DNA from: Cryptomeria japonica
Lineage: Eukaryota; Streptophyta; Pinopsida; Cupressales; Cupressaceae
Length of the DNA stretch: 64,000 nucleotides
Direction of reading: 5' to 3'
Assembly: GCF_030272615.1 (NCBI RefSeq)
Contig: NC_081405.1
Location: 19,116,547 to 19,180,546 of the forward strand
Positions 58,615 to 64,000 of the stretch are shown here, one piece after another (positions within the stretch are counted from its first letter, which is position 1; each line of letters begins with the position of its first letter). The position numbers and the translations under genes are program-made. Under the pieces are notes generated by a model. That model saw only the letters and a list, made by a program, of their open reading frames with translations. It searched no databases and was not told the DNA's origin.

Positions 58615-59435
58615 TGTTAGTTTAGGATCAGACTGATAACATAAAGCAGAAAATAACAAATGCAACACACATAACACAGCAATACCCTGGGAAAACCTCC
58701 CTCTTGGAGGTGAAAAACCCAGCAACAAAAGATCTCAGATTATATTAATGAAGCTTAGTAGCAGATTTACAATCTTGCTTCATACATGAAGCATGCTTCA
58801 AATTAGGGCACACATTAGGGCAACTTATCTTGCTGTAGGTGATACAATATGCTGAAGGCTATGTCCTTGAATACTTCGCTGCCCTAGATGAAGTTCACTG
58901 TTACTGTGAATGGATTCGGCAGCCTTGAAAGGAAGTTCACCAGCCTTGTATGATGTTCACTCAGCCAAGAATGATGTTCGCCCTGCCAAGTATGATGTTC
59001 ACTCAGGCAAGAAAGTAATCAGGATGAATTCACTGGACTGAAATACTAATTCGCTTGACAAAGGCAGATCGCTGATCAGTAGACAGAGATAGTTCGCTGT
59101 ATGTGAATTGGTATTGATGATTACAAATCAACTTGTATATATATGCCTCAATGCCTCCTAATAGACCTTAGGTCGGCCTTATTGTTTTGGTGCCAAGAAT
59201 AGGATCAGACCTATAAATTACAAGTTACATTCATATAGGTCTTGTCCAATACAATTACAAGTTACATATAGGTCTTGCTCAATTACAAGTTACATGTGAC
59301 GCCCGATTAGGGCCAGACTTAAACAATGTTTACATATCAAATTGAACCATCAATATGGCTAAGGCCGACAGGCCAGTTAGCCATCAAGTGTACTAGGTCG
59401 GCCCTAGAAGGATCCGACCTAGCTACACATCAACA
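58615..59435 (-). mobile_element. 5' LTR of the TR-GAG element, 821 bp
   Basis: Matches 56422-57243 over its full length. It starts TGTTGATGTGTAGC on the minus strand and carries TATATATA at about 59134-59142. Confidence 0.9.
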
Positions 59436-61661
59436 GGGGGCACCACTGTTACTAGGATCTTCTATTAGCTGCCAAGTCAGGTCCTCATTGTGCAAGTCTC
59501 CTTGTTAGATACAGATTGTTCATAGGTTTTCCACACTGTTCCCAATAATCCAAGGCATTTTTCTGAGGACTGCTAAAGCCCCGGTAGTGGTGGATTTGCT
59601 AAATTTTTTTCACAATCTCCTTGACATATGTCTCTTTCTACCTTCAGAGTTATGAGCTCTGCCGTGATGATGCCCCCTTGTTACAGTATGGGAATCAATG
59701 AGGAAACAGAGAACTAAAGTGACCAAGCTTCCAGAAAACTGTAGATAACTGGTGGAAATAGGGATTAAAATAGGAAAATGCCCTGCTGGTTCAATGATAG
59801 AGCTTGTAGTGGACAAAGGCATCTTGCCTATGCATCAGAAAGAAGGTATTTAATCCATTCAATCAATCCACACAAGGTGACAAGGCATACTCAAGGACAG
59901 GTTCTTTCTCTGTGGCCATCCCTTTGTACTCCGTAATTCTGTTAGAGATGAGAATAGTACTAATTTACATCTACAAATAGGAGGGCTCACACAAATATGA
60001 AAGTTGACAATGATCATAGAGAAGGGAGAGGTGAGAAAAATACAACCAATCATTGTGTGGCACACCTTACAATTGGCCATGGGTCCTCATCCTCAGAATT
60101 TCATGCTAGATATGCAAATACAACATCACAATGAATTGGGAGAGTTGATTAGGTATTCAAACATGAAGAGACCCCTATAGTCTCTTTACCAATATCCTTC
60201 CTTAGAATAATAGAAAGCTCTTCAAACATGAACTTACTAAGATTGTCAGGTGATCTTGCCAAATAAATTGGCCTAAACAAGCTTATTTGCTCCTTTGGCT
60301 AAGTAATTAGCCACTTTAGTCCTGCACCCACTTATCTGAGTAATATGTTGGCAGAGGAGGCTATGACTTGATTTATATCCTGAATTATTGTGGCAAGATG
60401 CCATTTGTTACTAGCTGGGTTGTCAAGGCTAGTCAGTCAGGTTCTTTCTTATTCCACCCTTGTTTCTAGGTTTCTAAGAGACTTAATTTCAAGACTGAAT
60501 ATGTCTCATGGAGTTTGAATCTAATTTCAGCATCTGGCACTTAAGCTTATTCTGTTTGACTCATATAGTATTAAAAATATAAGGAATTTTTTTTTTCTAA
60601 TAAAGATCACAAGGCACTTGGATATCCTGTTAGTCACTGCAAATTTGATTTTGATCTAGATTGCAAGCTACTTTAAGATACTTCCACACAATGCATAATT
60701 CATTTGAATGAACTCATTTTCTCATGAGTCATTTATAGTAGCATTATTCTGAGAACGTTCCAAATCTATATTTTTATGTAGGTCCTTTTTTTGAAGTTAA
60801 TATGCATTGATATTACATATACAGCATTAAGTGGGCCTTTAGTAGGGGAAAGCTCCAGCTCATTGTAATTGCAAGAACAAATTCTAAAAATAAAAGGAAA
60901 TTTAGGCTACAGTCAAGATTTTATCTTGTAGCCTATTTTGTATCTAAATATAAGGGCTTCCTGAGAGCAATCATATATTGGACATTTGTATATTAGATGG
61001 TTATTTATTGTAAAGGGCCTGTTTGGAGAAGATAAATCTAGTCAATCTTTTACTGGAAAATCATGTTGTTTTGCTTTATAATCTGCTCATAGATTCAGTT
61101 CGGCATAGAGTCAACTACGATTGGCTGCATTCTGCAGTTTATAATAGTAGCAGAAATTGCTTTCATGGCAATTTGTGATGTCAATCAGATCTTTGAGATT
61201 TTCATAGGCGAACATTTTCGTCTTGCTTTCATCTGGATTCATCTATGTTGATGTTATTTCTACAAAAGTTTTTTTTCTTGAGCTAACTTTGAATATCAAT
61301 TTGAAACACCATTTATAATAATGTCATTGTCTCTTTGGTTAGACTTACAATTTATTTTATTCTGTGGAAACTGGATGCAATTAATAATTTATTTTGATGC
61401 AAAATGCAAAGTTTTTGCTGGAGACTCAATGGGGACGTTTAGTGTTCTTTCCCTATTTTTCACATATTGTTGAGAAATCATTTCTTACCATCTTGTTTGG
61501 GTTACAAGTTACAACCAATTTAAAGACTTTTTTTGGTTTAAATATGCTAGCAATTATATTATTCTACTATCACAATCAAAATTCTAAATTTCTCTAGAGG
61601 TACCAGTAATTATTAAATGAGATATGTTTTGTCAGAATAATTCTGATTATTTTTGATCCAG

Positions 61662-61796
61662 AAAAGGAGAGAAAAAAAGCTAGCATTACAAGATCAAATA
61701 GGCCGGAGGAAAATAATTCTGATATACAGTCGAAACAACAGGTGCTTGGCACTTCTCTCAGCATGCCTCTTGTATGGATAGACTTAGAAATGACAG
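61662..61796 (+). CDS. oligoribonuclease, exon 2 with first catalytic motif
   Basis: The acceptor GATCCAG| precedes a 135-base exon (2 + 44 codons + 1). It is basic and low in complexity at first (KKERKKASITRSNRPEENNS), then ends MPLVWIDLEMTG, spliced inside the Gly codon at |GTATGT (61797). V-W-I-D-L-E-M-T-G is the Exo I motif of oligoribonuclease, whose Asp and Glu bind the catalytic metal ions. Exo II, Exo III and the final Asp must lie in exons beyond the window, because none is found by 64000. The frame is intact, so the gene is probably functional, but most of it is not visible. Confidence 0.9.
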
Positions 61797-62820
61797 GTAT
61801 GTTCTACTGATTCCATTCTGTTGCCTATTATGAAGTTTTCCATGTTATTAACCTGTATCAACCTTTGGAATTCTTTCATATATGAGTGCAGGGATTAATG
61901 CTTGTCCGTATCAGCTTTTTGTCATTTAAATTATTATGAAATGTTAGCATATCAGGGAAAATTCTCTTCTGTTTCTGATGAAATAATCAAAATGTTTCAA
62001 ACTGAAAATAAGTTACTTTAGTGTAGGCTTTACTAATATCATTTTCAAAACTTTCACTTTTTCTATCGTTATCATTTATTTGTTACACGCACATAGTAGA
62101 AACCCAAAATGAGAATTCTTCTTAAAACGCTTAAAAACTCTATTAAAAAGTTTATTTTCCAAGCTTGTTTGGTAAATCTTTACCCCTGTAATGCAATGAT
62201 GAAATGCAAAGGAATGAATCTCTTCTTTAAACCTAAGCATAACGTTAAGTAAAACTAAATTCAAGTTCACATGCCTTCACCAATCAATTTAAGTTACAAT
62301 CTTGAATTTCCTTCAGAAATCCAAGACTAAGTGCCAGTACCACATGGAGATACCCTACACAAAGGCGCAGGCATAATGAAGATCAAGATTAAGCGTGGGC
62401 ATCACAAGGTTTTGCATCAAATATCATCAACATGAAGTGCAACCCAAGGTCAATGTTCCCAAGTATGGAGATAAATATGCAAATGTGATCAAGCTAGATA
62501 GTTTCAGAAGAGTTAAGCAAAGTTAGATGCTTGATCACCCAAAGATGATGCAATTTGGGAATATGCCCCATCATCACATCGGTCAAGGAACACTTGAATA
62601 ATTTTGAGTACCAAGAGATATGTCTCAATCGCAAACACTTTGTGAGGGTGTAGCTGAGGTGGCATCCTAGTTATATCCAACCTATCAAGTTGTGACAAGT
62701 CAGCATGTCCAAGTTTCGTGAGCGTGATTTATTTAAGAGTGGAGCAACTGACACATGGCACTTTATCAATTATTGTTCTATGCACCTAACCTCATTTCCT
62801 ATTGGTTGGAATTCGATGAT

Positions 62821-62832
62821 GGACACGTGTCC
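62821..62832. promoter_or_regulatory. G-box palindrome
   Basis: GGACACGTGTCC contains the CACGTG core bound by plant bZIP and bHLH factors. It lies about 135 bp before the TATA box. Confidence 0.5.
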
Positions 62833-62956
62833 ACAACATTGTAATTATTTTATTGGTCGAAGGAAGTTAGTTGTAACTAACCCTAATTAGGGTGTTATCA
62901 TACAATCTCAGCCATTGATCTTGAATCGAATGGAGCCATTGAATTGTAATGAGACC

Positions 62957-62967
62957 TCTATATAAGG
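62957..62967 (+). promoter_or_regulatory. TATA box in LTR-like sequence
   Basis: TCTATATAAGG within GAGACCTCTATATAAGGCTC. Confidence 0.55.
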
Positions 62968-63896
62968 CTCAGTTCTCTCATTTGTAAGGGTTAATAGTTA
63001 ATAGTTGTTAGTTAGCAGTTTGAGTAGAGTAGGAGGAAAGGACATTGTTGCCAAGGCTTGTTGTAATAAACATATTTCTTTCATTGAAGTTATGGTGAAT
63101 TTGGTGTGCTATTTCAACTTGTTGCATGGTCTCTACTTCTCATAGTGTAAATGTTTGTTAGATGGATGGAAGATCTTATTGTTGATGAATGGTGAAACCT
63201 AATGTTCATACTTCATACCACTTGGAGTTTGTTGATTGCAAATTACAGTGTGTGGTTAAAGTGAACTTGATTAAAAGCTTAAATTCAATTGTTATATGGT
63301 CATTGTTTGTAATGTTGGTGTGCATAGGTGATATGAAAATCATTCGCTTAGCCTTATGAGATTGCACCATCTTTGTGTAGTTGTTTTCTCATGGCGAAGC
63401 AAAGCTTGGTTTGGTTGCAGCAATTCAATGATCATTTCTTGCATTCTTAAGAGTAGATTAGATCTCCTATCCCTTATCTCCTTTTATCTTTTATTTTCCA
63501 AGCAAGTAGTTAGATCCCACGTTCCAGCAGAGTTCAAGCAAAACAAAAGTTCCTTTGTGATTCCAGCAAAATCAAATCATACACACTGAGTCTATCCTGA
63601 GCAATTAAGTCTCATAGTTTGCATTGTAAACTTTGGAGTTTCCTTTTTTGATCATATCATTCAACATATAAGATTTATTTGTTCAAGAGAGGATAGAATA
63701 CTTGGTATTTTATTCTGTGTTCGAGGTGTCCTAAACAACACATCAACAAAACCCATATGGGAGCAATTAACTAAGGTGGAGAGAGAAATATACTACTTTC
63801 GAATTATCTAAAATATCTAAAATCCACTTGGGTCAAATTAAGCTTCCAAGGATTTCAAAATTCTCTTAGCATGTCCAACTTAAATCAAATATATAA

Positions 63897-64000
63897 TTTT
63901 TTTTTTTTTGATTGGTAATAGGCTGAAGCCGATAAGATGTACATACCCTACCCCCTATGGGATTTGAACTTGCGACCTCTCTTTCAAGAGCACAAGTTCT
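63897..64000 (-). mobile_element. tRNA-derived SINE, 3' part (cut by window end)
   Basis: On the minus strand the sequence reads GAGGTCGCAAGTTCAAATCC (a polymerase III B-box-like element, AGTTCAAATCC at about 63959-63970). The body ATAGGGGGTAGGGTATGTAC follows, then an A tail of 13 (63897-63909). This is the layout of Au-like plant SINEs. The A box would lie just beyond the window. Confidence 0.7.

Larger units (their letters stand above)
56422..59435 (-). mobile_element. TR-GAG element (gag-only non-autonomous Copia-type), 3.0 kb
   Basis: Two LTRs (56422-57243 and 58615-59435) share TGTTAG...CATCAACA ends on the + strand. The internal region has, on the minus strand, a primer site TGGTATCAGAGC (58603-58614) right after the 5' LTR, a Copia gag ORF, a tandem-repeat spacer and a polypurine tract AAGAGGGAG next to the 3' LTR. 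There is no pol. This is the layout of terminal-repeat elements with a gag domain (TR-GAG). Flanks read CGGGG on the left and GGGGG on the right, so the target duplication is only approximate (4 of 5). It sits in intron 1 of the oligoribonuclease gene in antisense orientation. Confidence 0.9.
54310..61661 (+). other. intron 1 of the oligoribonuclease gene, 7352 bp
   Basis: Bounded by A|GTAAGC (54310) and TTTTTGATCCAG| (61661). It contains the TR-GAG element (56422-59435). Without that insertion the intron would be about 4.3 kb. Other ORFs in it (54342-54605, 54969-55241) have no motifs. The rest (54310-56421 and 59436-61661) is AT-rich unique-looking sequence. Confidence 0.75.
62330..63752 (+). 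mobile_element. LTR-like sequence, probably solo LTR (left end approximate)
   Basis: Contains a perfect 12-bp palindrome GGACACGTGTCC (62821-62832), a TATA box TCTATATAAGG (62957-62967) and an AATAAAC polyadenylation-like signal (about 63066). It ends ...AACACATCAACA at about 63752. No internal region or target duplication was identified. The gene-like promoter layout without a following ORF favours an LTR over a gene. Confidence 0.45.
61797..64000 (+). other. intron 2 of the oligoribonuclease gene (continues past the window)
   Basis: No exon encoding the next family motifs (D-R-I-L-E-I-A-like) is found before 64000, so the intron is at least 2.2 kb. It contains the LTR-like region and SINE listed below; 61797-62330 is otherwise unremarkable. 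Confidence 0.6.

Overview
This window looks like nuclear DNA of a seed plant, most likely a gymnosperm (conifer-type). There are no operons or bacterial signals. Almost everything is nested, decayed retroelements and satellite-like repeats. The only recognisable host gene has two small exons separated by a 7.35-kb intron that contains a retroelement. The gymnosperm call is an inference from this style of genome and is not proven.

Layout. (1) 1-15.3 kb: a decayed Ty3/gypsy element of the Tat/Ogre type on the + strand. Its 5' LTR lies outside the window. Gag, protease, RT, RNase H, a second (archaeal-type) RNase H and integrase can be followed to about 6.93 kb. A roughly 1000-codon extra gene follows on the opposite strand (7.9-11.1 kb), then a 3' LTR starting at 13852. 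(2) 15.4-19.6 kb: a second gypsy-like remnant with unusual CHHC-type zinc-knuckle ORFs and an LTR starting at 18934. (3) 19.9-22.95 kb: a minus-strand gypsy remnant (LTR plus gag), abutting a 5'-truncated LINE reverse transcriptase (22.95-24.45 kb). (4) 26.2-52.2 kb: a large composite repeat region. It holds microsatellites, seven arrays or fragments of an 84-bp hairpin-bearing repeat, long purine/pyrimidine tracts, arrays of a palindromic repeat, a 410-bp tandem array, degenerate telomere-like DNA and a piece of an ARGONAUTE gene. Many of these recur as inverted pairs. A complete pol-less Sirevirus-like element (34982-42715, with a 5-bp target duplication) sits inside it. (5) 50.1-52.0 kb: AT-rich DNA with one weak candidate minus-strand exon.

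(6) 54.2-64 kb: the 5' part of an oligoribonuclease gene (3'-5' exonuclease of the DEDD family). Exon 1 is 54201-54309 and exon 2 is 61662-61796; the splice phases agree, and exon 2 carries the first catalytic motif (WIDLEMTG). Intron 1 contains a complete 3.0-kb gag-only element of the TR-GAG type on the minus strand (56422-59435). The next intron, which runs past the window end, holds an LTR-like sequence with a TATA box and the end of a tRNA-derived SINE.

Apart from the oligoribonuclease gene nothing here looks like a working host gene. Retroelement reading frames are mostly intact except for scattered nonsense codons, a few frameshifts and substituted catalytic residues, as expected for old methylated copies.
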